From contig NZ_JNIM01000001.1 of assembly GCF_000702505.1 (NCBI RefSeq), positions 806,001-870,000 of the forward strand: DNA of 64,000 nucleotides, read 5' to 3'. The translations under genes were made by a program, and so were the position numbers. This DNA is from Thermogemmatispora carboxidivorans. GTDB taxonomy: Bacteria > Chloroflexota > Ktedonobacteria > Ktedonobacterales > Ktedonobacteraceae. Every line of letters begins with the position of its first letter. The first letter of the stretch is position 1. Of this stretch, positions 27,375 to 35,993 are shown piece by piece. The notes under the pieces are model-generated. The model saw only the letters and a list, made by a program, of their open reading frames with translations, searched no databases and was not told where the DNA came from.

Positions 27375-28331
27375 TCAGTGAGCACGTTCCTGTGACTGCG
27401 AGCGCTCCCGTAGCTCGTCGGGGGTGGGGGAGTAACTCAGCGTCAGAATTTCCCCATCGCGAGCGGCCCGCGTCGCGCGAAAAACGCGCCGGGCCGCTTT
27501 TTCGGCGCTGGAAGGATCATGGATCTTAGGGCTGAAGTGAGTCAAGAGCAGCCCATGAGCGCTGGCCTCCTTGGCCAGGCGGGCAGCCTCTTCTGCCAGC
27601 ATATGTCCGTGAGCGCGAGCCAGAGGAAGATCTGCCGGATCATCATACATACTCTCGCAGATCAGCAGGTCGACATCGTGGGCGAAAGCGCTCAGCTTAG
27701 GTGTTGGGCGTGTATCTGTGATAAAAGCCAGAGAGATACCGCGTCGCGGCGGGCCGAGCACCTGATCCGGGGTAATCAGTCGCCCCTCGTACTCAAGGCT
27801 CTCGCCGCGCTGTAAGCGTGACCAATACTGGACAGGCAGGCCCAGGGCCTGAGCGCGCTCCACCTGGAAGAGTGGACGGCGTGGCAGCTCCAGGCGGTAA
27901 GCCAGGCAAGGTATGCCATGCTGAGCGGGGGCGCAGGAGCCCTGCAATCCTCCTGGGAGGGTCAGCTTCTCACCGCCCTGTAGCTCCTGCACCTGCAGCG
28001 GGAAAGGGAGCTCGCCTGCAATACGCAGCAGGCCCTCGACGACATAGCGCGTTCCTGGTGGCCCGTAGAGCAGCAGCGGTTCCGTGCGTCCGGCGTGGGC
28101 CACCATAAAGAGCACGCCTGGCAGCCCTGCCACATGGTCGGCATGCATATGTGTCAAGCAGATGGCCCCTAGTTGACGAAAGCCCCAGCCCAGGCTCTTC
28201 CAGGGGATCTGTGTCCCTTCACCGCAGTCCAGCAGCGTGAGCGAAGCGCCACAGCGTACCAACACGCACGAAAGCCAGCGTCCCGGCAATGGCATCATGC
28301 CGCCTGTTCCCAGCATGCAGATGTCGATCAT
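27375..28331 (-). CDS. rnz: Ribonuclease Z / RNase Z-like metallo-beta-lactamase
   Basis: A 318-residue protein that should cleave the 3' trailer of tRNA precursors. The zinc motif is THMHADHVAGLPG, where the usual family form is THLHGDHxxGLPG. LLLYGPPG, ISLAFITDT, ESMY, ARAHGHM and LTHFSP are the other conserved blocks. The C-terminal 25 residues are charged. ATG 28331 has only a weak SD. The small membrane gene ends 13 bp upstream, so the two are probably co-transcribed. Confidence 0.9.
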   Translation of the reverse strand: MIDICMLGTGGMMPLPGRWLSCVLVRCGASLTLLDCGEGTQIPWKSLGWGFRQLGAICLTHMHADHVAGLPGVLFMVAHAGRTEPLLLYGPPGTRYVVEGLLRIAGELPFPLQVQELQGGEKLTLPGGLQGSCAPAQHGIPCLAYRLELPRRPLFQVERAQALGLPVQYWSRLQRGESLEYEGRLITPDQVLGPPRRGISLAFITDTRPTPKLSAFAHDVDLLICESMYDDPADLPLARAHGHMLAEEAARLAKEASAHGLLLTHFSPKIHDPSSAEKAARRVFRATRAARDGEILTLSYSPTPDELRERSQSQERAH

Positions 28332-28344
28332 CGTCTGCCCGCAT

Positions 28345-28527
28345 TCAGAGATTTTTCTGGTAGGCCCAGGCTAGCCCCAGGACGAAAATGGAGATCATCA
28401 GGTCGCTGCTGAGAGTAAGCGTTACCACGATGAAAGGGAAGCCAGAGATGATCATCATCGTGGCCAGCAAGAGCCAGAAGGCCAGCAGGGCAGCTGCCAG
28501 GTAGGCGAGGGCAGGAATTCGCCGCAT
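28345..28527 (-). CDS. Small two-helix membrane protein (60 aa)
   Basis: ATG at 28527 follows AAAGGA with an eight-base gap. The protein begins MRRIPALAYLAA and has two hydrophobic helices (about residues 6-27 and 33-54), ending in WAYQKNL. No family is recognised. It lies directly upstream of rnz on the same strand. Ktedonobacterial genomes hold many such small membrane proteins; function is unknown. Confidence 0.6.
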   Translation of the reverse strand: MRRIPALAYLAAALLAFWLLLATMMIISGFPFIVVTLTLSSDLMISIFVLGLAWAYQKNL

Positions 28528-28787
28528 AGGTTGCATCCTTTCGCGCCATTTCCCTCGTATGGTAGCACGCCCGGGGAGCCTTTGCAACCGGCATGGTTGC
28601 GGTCTCGTTCCTCAGCCGAAGGAGGCGAGCAACTGAGGCTAATGAGCGATCCTCTCCGCCTGGCTTGCGGCTCTCCTCTATCCTCTGAGCGAATAGCTGT
28701 GGTATCATCAATCTGCAGAAGCCTGGTCCCGGGAAAGATACGAAGAGGCCTGGCGAGTAAGCAAAGCTGCAAAGAGCGGGCGCAGCC

Positions 28788-29462
28788 GTGAGAATTATCG
28801 ATCGCTTCCATCCTCAACGACGTCGAGAGCTTCAGACTGCTCTCGACGCTGGACTGGTTCTCCTGCGAGGAGAGGTTTCTCTGCTAGAGCCACCCTTGCT
28901 CTATCCGCTGACGCTGCTCAGTTTCCTGCTTCTGCTCATCGGGTTGGCGGGCTTCGGCGCTCTGGCTGTCCTCGTGCTCAGCTGGCGGTCCCTTCACGGC
29001 TGGTCCGTGGGGAGAGCCGACCTCGTGCACCTGCTCGTGTGGCTCGCGGTCAGCAGCGTCGTTTATCTGGTCCTGCTGCCCCTACACGAGCTGCTACATG
29101 GGCTGGTCTTCCGGTTCTGGGGAGGGCGGCCCTATTACGGGATGCGCCTCCCTGTGGCCCTCTATTGCGGCGCGCGTCATCAGCTCTTCTGGCGCAACCA
29201 GTATCTCACAGTGGGCCTGGCTCCCTGTCTGGTCCTCTCTCTTCTCCTGGCCCTGCTCATGTGGTGCTGGCCAGCAGTAGCTCCGTACCTGGTCCTGGCA
29301 GGGGCTGGTCATCTCTCCGGTTGTGCCGGCGACTTGCTGGCGATCTGGCTGCTCTTGCGCTATCCGTCCCGCCTTTGCATTGAAGATACAGAGACGGGCT
29401 TTCGGGTCTGGGAAATTTTCCCCCTCCTCCTCGATTCCGACTCCGTGACCCGAACAAACTGA
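28788..29462 (+). CDS. DUF3267-like membrane zincin
   Basis: A 224-residue membrane protein with about five helices. LPLHELLHGLVFRFWGG carries the HExxH zinc motif inside a helix, and GHLSGCAGDLLAIWLLLRYP near the C-terminus supplies the conserved GD that could be the third ligand. This is the pattern of the DUF3267 'putative zincin peptidase' family. GTG at 28788 is the start with a weak SD. It is divergent from the rnz operon and 121 bp upstream of fpg. Confidence 0.8.
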   Translation: MRIIDRFHPQRRRELQTALDAGLVLLRGEVSLLEPPLLYPLTLLSFLLLLIGLAGFGALAVLVLSWRSLHGWSVGRADLVHLLVWLAVSSVVYLVLLPLHELLHGLVFRFWGGRPYYGMRLPVALYCGARHQLFWRNQYLTVGLAPCLVLSLLLALLMWCWPAVAPYLVLAGAGHLSGCAGDLLAIWLLLRYPSRLCIEDTETGFRVWEIFPLLLDSDSVTRTN

Positions 29463-29583
29463 AGCCTGGCTCTGTGGCAGGGATCAGGGACAGTGGGCAT
29501 GATGCGGCAGAGCGCTGGCTGCTGCACCCCTGGCGGCTTTGCTCTCAGGCAGTACAGGTATCATCAAGCGAGCGAGTAGAATC

Positions 29584-30609
29584 ATGCCAGAACTACCAGA
29601 AGTTGAATATACGGCGCGTCAGGTACGCGCTGCTCTTGTTGGAGCCAGTATTGCGGAAGCGCAAGTCTTTTGGGAGCGGAGCATTGCCCGGCCCAACAGC
29701 AGGGCCTTCTGTCAGGACATTGCCGGACGGCGCATTGAAGGGGTCCGCCGCCGCGGCAAGCTGCTCCTGCTGGACCTTAGCGGTGACTATCTATTGACCA
29801 TCCACCGGCGCATGACCGGCAACCTGCTCGTCCTGCCTCCTGGCTGGAGCCTTGACTGCCGGCTCCAGCAGCAGGACCGGGCGTTGTGGGAACGAGTGGG
29901 ACCAGCCTTTATCAGCGAGAGTTATCAGTGCCGTTGCCAGGAGAAGCAGCAAGAGGAGCAGGAGGAAGCCCTCTGTCTGCTACATGACCAACCATTCTAC
30001 TGTCGTGTCTGCTTCACATTAGCTGATGGGAGGCGCTTACTCTATAACGACCTGCGCAAATTTGGCAAGCTGGCCCTCTGGTCCCGCAACCAGGAGGCTG
30101 AGGCTCTGGCTGGCCTGGGTCTCGAACCGCTCGACCCGGACTTCACCAGCGAGCGGCTGGCCTTGCTGCTGCAAGGAAAGAGGCGACCTATCAAACAAGT
30201 GCTTCTTGAGCAAACCCTGATTGCCGGTCTGGGGAACATCTATGCCGATGAAGCCCTGTTTGTAGCGGCCATCCATCCTCTGCGCCGGGCCGAGACACTC
30301 AGCTTCGAAGAAGTGGCCGTCCTGCGCCAGGCGATCGTCGCGGTGCTCCAGCTCGGCATCGAACATGGAGGAACCTCTTTCAACGACTATCGCGGCCTCT
30401 GGGGAGAAGCCGGCAGCAACTATGGCCATATGCAGGTCTACCAGCGCACTGGTCAACCCTGTCGACGCTGCGGTACAGCGATCCAGCGCATCAGCGTTGC
30501 CCAGCGGAGTACCCATTTCTGCCCGCGCTGTCAGCCAGTCAGCCAGTCAGCCAGCCAGCCAGCCGATTCTGTAGCCAGCCTTACCAGCAAGGACCTTACT
30601 GAGGCGTAA
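29584..30609 (+). CDS. mutM: Formamidopyrimidine-DNA glycosylase (Fpg/MutM)
   Basis: A base-excision repair enzyme removing oxidised purines. After Met removal, PELPEVE provides the Schiff-base Pro and catalytic Glu. A H2TH core (QTLIAGLGNIYADEALF) and a four-Cys zinc finger (CRRCG...CPRC) are intact. At 341 residues it is longer than the usual 270-290, due to an insert near residues 95-130 rich in Gln/Glu and two Cys, and a Ser/Gln tail encoded by a CAGCCAGT-type repeat. ATG 29584 has a weak SD. Its 3' end overlaps the convergent lipoprotein gene by 14 bp. Confidence 0.92.
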   Translation: MPELPEVEYTARQVRAALVGASIAEAQVFWERSIARPNSRAFCQDIAGRRIEGVRRRGKLLLLDLSGDYLLTIHRRMTGNLLVLPPGWSLDCRLQQQDRALWERVGPAFISESYQCRCQEKQQEEQEEALCLLHDQPFYCRVCFTLADGRRLLYNDLRKFGKLALWSRNQEAEALAGLGLEPLDPDFTSERLALLLQGKRRPIKQVLLEQTLIAGLGNIYADEALFVAAIHPLRRAETLSFEEVAVLRQAIVAVLQLGIEHGGTSFNDYRGLWGEAGSNYGHMQVYQRTGQPCRRCGTAIQRISVAQRSTHFCPRCQPVSQSASQPADSVASLTSKDLTEA

Positions 30610-31099
30610 AGAAGGCCGGGCTGCAGCGCAGGCTAGCAGGCCCACCGGGGATATTCGTAAAAGTCACGTCGACAGTCGCCGGCACATTGCGCGGCTGTCG
30701 GCTGGCCAGGGGCAGCGTAAAGCGGACATAGCCGCCCTGATCACTCGTAGGCTGTTGTGTCAAAGGCGTATCGCCACTGCTAAAATGGACCACCGCCGTG
30801 GCTGTAGCGCCTGACACGCCCTGCATATTTTTAGTCAAGCGAGCATAGATAGTAATGACCGCTGTCGGAGACGGAGCATTGTTCGAAGCCCAAGCGCCGC
30901 AGCGGTAGGGCGGTTCTGTAGGCAGGGGCGAGGTGCTTGCCTGGAAGGCGGGATTAATGGTCACCGTCGCCGCCGGAGAAAGCTGGTTAGCTGTTGGGCC
31001 GCAGGCACTCAGTAGGAGCAGCCAGAGCATGGCCAATCCCGAGAGCAAGGCGCCCAAGCCCAAGCGCTGGTAGCGAGATCTCCTCATACAGGTTGTCAC
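30596..31099 (-). CDS. Secreted lipoprotein of unknown function
   Basis: A 167-residue protein with a signal peptide ending in LLLLSACGP, a clear lipobox. The mature part has a Thr/Ser-rich spacer, then a beta-rich, Ig-like segment (ATAVVHFSSGDTPLTQQPTSDQGGYVRFTLPL) that recalls big-1-like or invasin-type folds with a 'T-D-x-x-G' turn. The start is GTG 31099 (AGAGG upstream) or ATG 31087. It overlaps the mutM 3' end by 14 bp. A promoter with TATAAT near 31480 gives it a leader of about 370 nt. Confidence 0.75.
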   Translation of the reverse strand: MTTCMRRSRYQRLGLGALLSGLAMLWLLLLSACGPTANQLSPAATVTINPAFQASTSPLPTEPPYRCGAWASNNAPSPTAVITIYARLTKNMQGVSGATATAVVHFSSGDTPLTQQPTSDQGGYVRFTLPLASRQPRNVPATVDVTFTNIPGGPASLRCSPAFFTPQ

Positions 31100-31485
31100 C
31101 CTGAACCTCTCTTACAAGGCATCGTGGTCGTTCCTCCGGTCCGGGCGGAAGCCAGCAGCGCGACGCCACAGGAATCCGACTGACCCTGGACCCTGACTCG
31201 CTCGCGCTCTGCCATCCTGCGATGTTCACTGTGTGCTGACAGGCAGGATACATCTGAAACGAGCATCTGACAAGCCCATTGCTGAGAGGCTGGCCCGAGA
31301 CTCTCCCCTGGGAGGAATAGGTTTCCCATGAACGGTAGGTTGGGAGTCGCAGGGAGCCTCCGAGAAGCGGACAAAAAAGCATTTAGGGCATAAGAGTAAA
31401 GTACTCTTTGGCCCGGAGGAGCGGTTGCCGGTGCGACTCCATAGCACCTGTTAGAAATAGACCACATTTGGAGGTGCGAGTACAT
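31100..31485 (-). other. Long leader of the lipoprotein gene with a structured 5' part
   Basis: The minus strand has TATAAT at 31489-31484 and then about 370 nt before the gene. The 5' part holds GGTGC-TATGGAGTC-GCACC (31444-31426) directly followed by GGCAACC, and then GGGCCAAAGAGTA / TACTCTTATGCCC (about 31406-31378), a nested hairpin followed by TAAATGCTTTTTT. The GCACCGGCAACC core resembles SAM-I/IV riboswitches, but the match is partial. A minus-strand frame spans the region but has no family resemblance. Confidence 0.35.
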
Positions 31486-31761
31486 TATATCATAGACAGG
31501 TAGTATAGGAGAGCTTACGCCCAGCCGGCTTGGCCGGCAGGCGCTGAAGCAAGGGAACGCCTGGCAGGAGGTGGAGGAGAAACAGGTCGGCCCTCTGGTT
31601 GGGAGGGGCTATCTGCCTCTTTCTTGGTCTGCCTGGCGGCCTGAGCCGGACTCACCTGGCGACTGGCTGGGAATGTGGCGATTGAGCGGAAGCGCTTTTC
31701 CTAGACGTGCTTGTCCCACGGCCCTTATGGCCCTGGTGGTCCTGGTACCGGCATAATTGCC
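31486..31761. other. Non-coding stretch upstream of larB
   Basis: I see no supported gene here. Together with the leader 31100-31485 and the promoter at 31762-31790 it makes the region between the divergent lipoprotein and larB genes. Confidence 0.4.
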
Positions 31762-31790
31762 TTGTTCTTTCTATCGAAATGTGTTACACT
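31762..31790 (+). promoter_or_regulatory. Promoter of larB
   Basis: TTGTTC at 31762-31767, 17-bp spacer, TACACT at 31785-31790, 67 bp before the start. Confidence 0.5.
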
Positions 31791-31856
31791 ACTGGGCGTT
31801 GGAGAATTCCTGGATAGGAAGACAATTATTTTGCTCAATCGGGAGTGTACATTTCC

Positions 31857-32669
31857 ATGAGTCATCGGTCTGACGAACAGTGGGAGCTGTTCGCGGAGCT
31901 GGAGCAGCTGAGCGAGGGGCCGGAGATGCACAGCAGCGAGGGGTCGCAACCAGCCTCGTCGCGTGTGCAATCCGAGCCGGTTACAGTCCGTCCTGATCCT
32001 GGCCGCGAGCGCAGGAAAGGGGCGCCGGAAGTCATCTTTGGGGAGACCAAGGAGACGGCGCAAGTGATTGCTATGGCCGAGGCGCTGCTGGCTGGTTCAG
32101 GGCGAGCGATTGTCAGCCGCATGCGCTCAGAGACAAAGGAAGCACTCCTTGAGGTCTTTCGTGGTTACACCATTCGTCTGCGCGAAGCCGCCAGAGCGAT
32201 GGTCATCTCCAGGCCCGATTTTGTGCGTCCCGACACGGGGGGGCATGTTGGTATCATCACGGCAGGCACCTCCGATGTCCCGGTAGCGGAGGAGGCGGCC
32301 CTCGTTGCCGAGGAAATGGGCTGCCGCGTGACCTGTATCTATGACGTGGGGGTGGCAGGGTTGCACCGTCTGGTTGGCCCGCTGCGCGACCTGCTCTCGA
32401 ACGACGTAGATGCGATCGTGGTGGCCGCTGGCATGGATGGGGCGCTCCCTTCGGTCGTGGCAGGGCTGGTTCCTGTCCCTGTCATCGGCTTGCCCACTTC
32501 GGTTGGCTATGGCCTGGGCGGCAAGGGCATGGCCGCCCTGCTGTCAATGCTGCAGACGTGTGCCCCGGGCCTTGCCGTCGTCAATATCGATAACGGCGTC
32601 GGCGCGGGCATCACCGCGGCCCTGATCGCCAACCGCGTGGCTCAGGCTCGCAAGCATCCCTTGCGCTAG
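31857..32669 (+). CDS. larB: LarB-like nicotinate carboxylase / PurE-related protein
   Basis: A 270-residue protein. After an unconserved 60-residue start comes the LarB domain: PEVIFGETKETAQV, then the PurE-like core GIITAGTSDVPVAEEA and GLPTSVGYGLGGKGM. LarB carboxylates and hydrolyses nicotinic acid adenine dinucleotide in nickel-pincer cofactor synthesis with LarC and LarE. Neither partner is in this window. ATG 31857 has GGGAG eleven bases upstream. Orphan larB genes are common, so the role could differ. Confidence 0.9.
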   Translation: MSHRSDEQWELFAELEQLSEGPEMHSSEGSQPASSRVQSEPVTVRPDPGRERRKGAPEVIFGETKETAQVIAMAEALLAGSGRAIVSRMRSETKEALLEVFRGYTIRLREAARAMVISRPDFVRPDTGGHVGIITAGTSDVPVAEEAALVAEEMGCRVTCIYDVGVAGLHRLVGPLRDLLSNDVDAIVVAAGMDGALPSVVAGLVPVPVIGLPTSVGYGLGGKGMAALLSMLQTCAPGLAVVNIDNGVGAGITAALIANRVAQARKHPLR

Positions 32670-32772
32670 CTAGAAGGCTGCGAGATTTCTGTCTCTCTCG
32701 CTGGGAGCAGAGACTGTCTCGCCGCGTTGTTGGGTAAACGTGGATTTGAGTGAAAGAGAGGCGGGACCTTCT

Positions 32773-33081
32773 ATGGCGAACAATAAACGCGGACCGGAAC
32801 CCGGATCGCAGAAGGCCAAGCATGGCGGTCAGGCTGTGCGCGAGAAGTATGGTACGGAGTTCTACGCTAGAATCGGTAAGAAGGGAGGCGAAGCGGTCAA
32901 GCAGAAACGTGGCCCTCAGTTCTATTCCGAGATCGGTAAGAAAGGCGGAGAGTCGACGAAGCGTCAGCAAGGCTCGGCTTTCTACTCGCGCATTGGTAAG
33001 AAGGGCGGTGAGCGGGGACGTGCTGCTAGCTCTGCCGCTGCTCCAGCTCAGACGCCGGATGAGAGCGGCACTACTCCTTAG
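32773..33081 (+). CDS. KGG-repeat stress protein (Em/YciG-like)
   Basis: A 102-residue hydrophilic protein with three tandem repeats of about 22 residues, each ending IGKKGGE and containing YG or FY(S/A) blocks, flanked by a Lys-rich start (KAKHGGQAVREKYG) and an Ala/Pro tail. The same motif occurs in GsiB, YciG and plant group-1 LEA (Em) proteins linked to desiccation or general stress. ATG 32773 follows GAGGCGGGA. A role as hydrophilin in dormancy or spores is inference. Confidence 0.88.
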   Translation: MANNKRGPEPGSQKAKHGGQAVREKYGTEFYARIGKKGGEAVKQKRGPQFYSEIGKKGGESTKRQQGSAFYSRIGKKGGERGRAASSAAAPAQTPDESGTTP

Positions 33082-33185
33082 CATCGCCTGCTTCGTCTGC
33101 CGAGGGCCTCAGAGAGGAAGTGGCTTGCCCGCGCGCTCCCGCTGCTTCCCTCTTTCTCGTGCAGGCGGGCCTGAGATGAGAGATG

Positions 33186-33221
33186 TCGGTGTGTTTGCTA
33201 GCCATTCGGCAAACACACCGA
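33186..33221. terminator. Hairpin with perfect 13-bp arms
   Basis: TCGGTGTGTTTGC (33186-33198) and GCAAACACACCGA (33209-33221) with a ten-base loop. It lies between convergent genes and probably ends transcription, though no T-tract follows. Confidence 0.5.
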
Positions 33222-33259
33222 TCCACGGGAAGAGCTAGCTGGCGAGGAGGTTAGCCAGC

Positions 33260-33292
33260 GGGGAGACTGGCCACTGCGGTGGTCAGCTCCCC
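33260..33292. terminator. Second strong hairpin between KGG and ftsZ
   Basis: GGGGAG (33260-33265), CTGGCCAC, a four-base loop, GTGGTCAG and CTCCCC (33287-33292) form one stem with a single bulge. No T-tract. Confidence 0.45.
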
Positions 33293-33386
33293 GTGCCTTG
33301 ACTTGTCTCGCTGGTGGCCCCGGAATCGTTCGTTAGAGCGAGGCGTCGCTCTCTTTCCAACTCAGAGCAGAGACCCTCTTTGCCTC

Positions 33387-34895
33387 CTAGCGACGGCGCA
33401 GAAAGGGAGGCGCGCTAATCTCCTGCTCCTGCTCTAGCCGCTCCTGGTAGCGGCGTGCCAGGCTGCGCAGGCCTCGCAGATCTTCCAGGCTGCGCTGCGG
33501 ACGTGGCAACGCAGGTGGACGCAAGGGGGCCGCTGAGGCGGCGGGAACCCCGTGGGAGAGCGAAGGGCGCGGCGTCAGTGGCGGCATGGGGACCATCTGG
33601 TGAGATGCCCGGGCTGGCTCGGGTGTGCCTGCACCGTTGCTGGCCTGGGTTGCTGCCTCAAGCTGGGCCGGGCGCGATGTTCCCGCCATCAACGCTGGTG
33701 GCTGGGCTGCCAGTGGCTCGCCCATGCCAGCGGCAATCAGCGTTACTCGCAGGCTATCCTGCAGCGTTGGATCGATGACCGCTCCAAAGGTAATATCTGC
33801 TGCCTCGTCGACCACGCTACGAATGCACTCCGCCACCTCGTTGACCTCAAAGAGCGTCAGATCCTCGCCACCACTAATATTGAACAGCACACGGTGCGCC
33901 CCTTTGATGGTCACATTCAGGAAGCCACCGGCGATGGCCTGCTGGGCGGCAGCCTGAGCGCGATTGCGGCCTTTTCCCTCGCCGATGCTCATCAGGGCGC
34001 TACCGGCGCCGCGCAAGACATTCCGCACATCAGCGAAATCGACATTGACCAGCCCCGGCACATTAATGACCTCGGCGATCCCTTGCACTCCCTGGCGCAG
34101 CACATCATCGGCGACCTTGAAGGCCTCCGCCAGACTGCGATCCCGCGTGCTCGACATTAGCAAGCGATCGTTGGGAATAGTGATCAGTGCATCAACCTCT
34201 TTGCTCAGCTCGGCCAGGCCCTCGTGAGCCACGCGGCGGCGGCGAGAGCCTTCAAAGCTGAACGGAAGTGTCACAATGCCGATGGTCAGGGCGCCCAGCT
34301 TGCGAGCAATTGAAGCCACCACTGGGGCAGCTCCCGTACCGGTGCCGCCTCCCAAACCGGCAGCGATAAAGACCAGGTCGGCATCCTTGAGCGCGGCGCG
34401 AATCTCAGCCGCGCTCTCCGTTGCGGCCCGCATACCGACAGCCGCGTTACCGCCTGCTCCCAAACCCTTAGTATAATGGTGGCCCAGGCTAATCCGCAGA
34501 GGGGCCTGTGACAGCTCCAGCACCTGCGCATCCGTATTCATCGCGATGAAACGCACGCCCCGGACATTCATATCAATCATGCGATTCACCGCATTGGTAC
34601 CTCCGCCGCCTACACCGGCCACCACAATATCAACGTGGCGCGGCTCATCGCAGCGCTCTTCGGCGTCGACGGGCGCCTCAGTAGCGAGCATCTCCTCTTC
34701 CGTATCCCGCTGCTCCCAGCCGGCCAGGGTGTGCTCCTCCCGCATATCCTCTCCCACCTCCACCTCATGTCGGAGTACGGCCCAGCGGTTCGCCTGCTCA
34801 TCGTAGTAGAAATCCGATCCCTCGTTCACCGCCTGCCCCTGGCGGTCCCAGGGCCTCTCTCTCTCGTATCGATCGCCATGAAATATCGACTGCAT
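33387..34895 (-). CDS. ftsZ: Cell division protein FtsZ with long N-terminal extension
   Basis: A 502-residue tubulin-like GTPase that forms the division ring. The GTP-binding signature GGGTGTG is at residues 182-188, the T7 loop region reads NVDFADVRNVL, and the end SAPPFLRRR is a typical C-terminal peptide that binds FtsA or SepF. An acidic extension of about 85 residues precedes the core, which normally starts near residue 10-15. The linker 400-490 is Pro/Ala-rich. ATG 34895 has ACGGGGG upstream. No ftsA, ftsQ or mur genes are next to it, so it is outside a dcw cluster. Confidence 0.96.
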   Translation of the reverse strand: MQSIFHGDRYERERPWDRQGQAVNEGSDFYYDEQANRWAVLRHEVEVGEDMREEHTLAGWEQRDTEEEMLATEAPVDAEERCDEPRHVDIVVAGVGGGGTNAVNRMIDMNVRGVRFIAMNTDAQVLELSQAPLRISLGHHYTKGLGAGGNAAVGMRAATESAAEIRAALKDADLVFIAAGLGGGTGTGAAPVVASIARKLGALTIGIVTLPFSFEGSRRRRVAHEGLAELSKEVDALITIPNDRLLMSSTRDRSLAEAFKVADDVLRQGVQGIAEVINVPGLVNVDFADVRNVLRGAGSALMSIGEGKGRNRAQAAAQQAIAGGFLNVTIKGAHRVLFNISGGEDLTLFEVNEVAECIRSVVDEAADITFGAVIDPTLQDSLRVTLIAAGMGEPLAAQPPALMAGTSRPAQLEAATQASNGAGTPEPARASHQMVPMPPLTPRPSLSHGVPAASAAPLRPPALPRPQRSLEDLRGLRSLARRYQERLEQEQEISAPPFLRRR

Positions 34896-35489
34896 GCGGA
34901 CCCCCGTTTCTCTTCTCTCTGTGAGCGAGCAGCCCTTGTCTGGGTGCTGCGATGAGCAGGTAGTATGTTGCCGAAAGGCGTTCTAAGCGCATTGTAGCAA
35001 GTGTGTCAAGGGATGGCAAGACGTTCCTTCTCCTTCAAAATGCGAACCCTCCCTATCAGATATTACGGAGAGCATGGCCGGTACGTAAAACGGAGAGTGA
35101 AAAGGCCGTTCTGCCTGCCTGTGAGCTGGGGGCCTGGGAACTGGGGGGCGCGCTGATCAGCTGATCAGATAAGCCAGCCGCCAGATGGAGCAGGCGGATA
35201 GAGATGGAGGGCTGGGTAGGGGAGAGGTAGCAAAAAGCCCGAAGCGGAGCGGGCCAGGCCGGGCCGGACGGGTATGAGACAGCCTCTGCACCTGTCTGCT
35301 TGCTTGCCAAGTCAGACGAAGAGAAGAACCCTTCCTTACTCGGCCCAGATCTCGCTCTGCCTCGGGCTCTCGACTCGCTCCTGCAGAACGCAGCTGATGG
35401 ACGAACCGGCCCTGCTGCGGGCGACGAAAAGCCGCTCGGCGCTACTGCAGAGGGCGCGGGTCAATCTATGGCCTGACTGCCAGCACTAT
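34896..35489. other. Intergenic region upstream of ftsZ
   Basis: About 594 bp without a supported gene. It holds the terminator at 35231-35254 and a 16-bp palindrome made of two CTGATCAG units (35153-35168). The ftsZ promoter must lie here but is not clear. Confidence 0.45.
35231..35254 (-). terminator. Terminator of the response regulator gene
   Basis: On the minus strand GCCCG-CTCCGCTT-CGGGC is followed by TTTTTGC. It stands 235 bp after the stop of the 35993-35490 gene and separates it from ftsZ. Confidence 0.65.
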
Positions 35490-35993
35490 TCAGGATTGGG
35501 CGCGCACCAATTGCTGCTGTGACTGTGATTGCTGCTGCTGGGGCGGCTGAAACGGCTGGAACGACTGCTGAGCACGGGCCAGCTGCTGCTCTTCGCTCGT
35601 AGCCAGGGCATGGGTGATCACGCGGATCACGCGTCGGATGTCCATCGGCTTACGCAGGGGATGGATACCGCGCTGCTGCAGCTCCTCGTAGGGCAGGTCG
35701 GCGCTCATCATAATGGCTGGGGTACCGCGTGTCTCCTCCACCTCCTGCAAGCGGTCAAAGACCTCTAAGCCGTTGATGTCCGGGAGCTTATAGTCGAGGA
35801 GCAGAAGGCAGGGACGGAGGCGCTTGGCCTTCTCCAGGGCGCAGGAGCCATTATCGGCAAGAGCCGCCTGGTAGGGGGTTTCACTGTTAATAACCTCCTC
35901 CAGAAACTTGCCGAAGTCGGCATCGTCCTCGACAATCAAGATAATAGCACTGCGTGGGCGTTGGGCTGCCGGCGGAAAGACAAGCCCTGACAT
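35490..35993 (-). CDS. Single-domain response regulator with Gln-rich tail
   Basis: A 167-residue protein with one receiver domain: VEDDADFGKF holds the acidic pair, LLLDYKLPDINGLE the phospho-acceptor Asp 67, MSAD the switch Ser region, and LRKPMDI the conserved Lys. No DNA-binding domain follows; the last 27 residues are mostly Gln. It should act by protein contact after phosphorylation by an unlinked kinase. ATG 35993 follows AAGGAG. Confidence 0.88.
   Translation of the reverse strand: MSGLVFPPAAQRPRSAIILIVEDDADFGKFLEEVINSETPYQAALADNGSCALEKAKRLRPCLLLLDYKLPDINGLEVFDRLQEVEETRGTPAIMMSADLPYEELQQRGIHPLRKPMDIRRVIRVITHALATSEEQQLARAQQSFQPFQPPQQQQSQSQQQLVRAQS

Larger units (their letters stand above)
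33082..33386. other. Intergenic region between convergent KGG and ftsZ genes
   Basis: The 305 bp contain two hairpins listed separately and no gene. Confidence 0.5.

Noticed and set aside
31096-31485. 129-residue minus-strand frame in the lipoprotein leader
   Set aside because: No family resemblance or good SD; the region looks like structured RNA.
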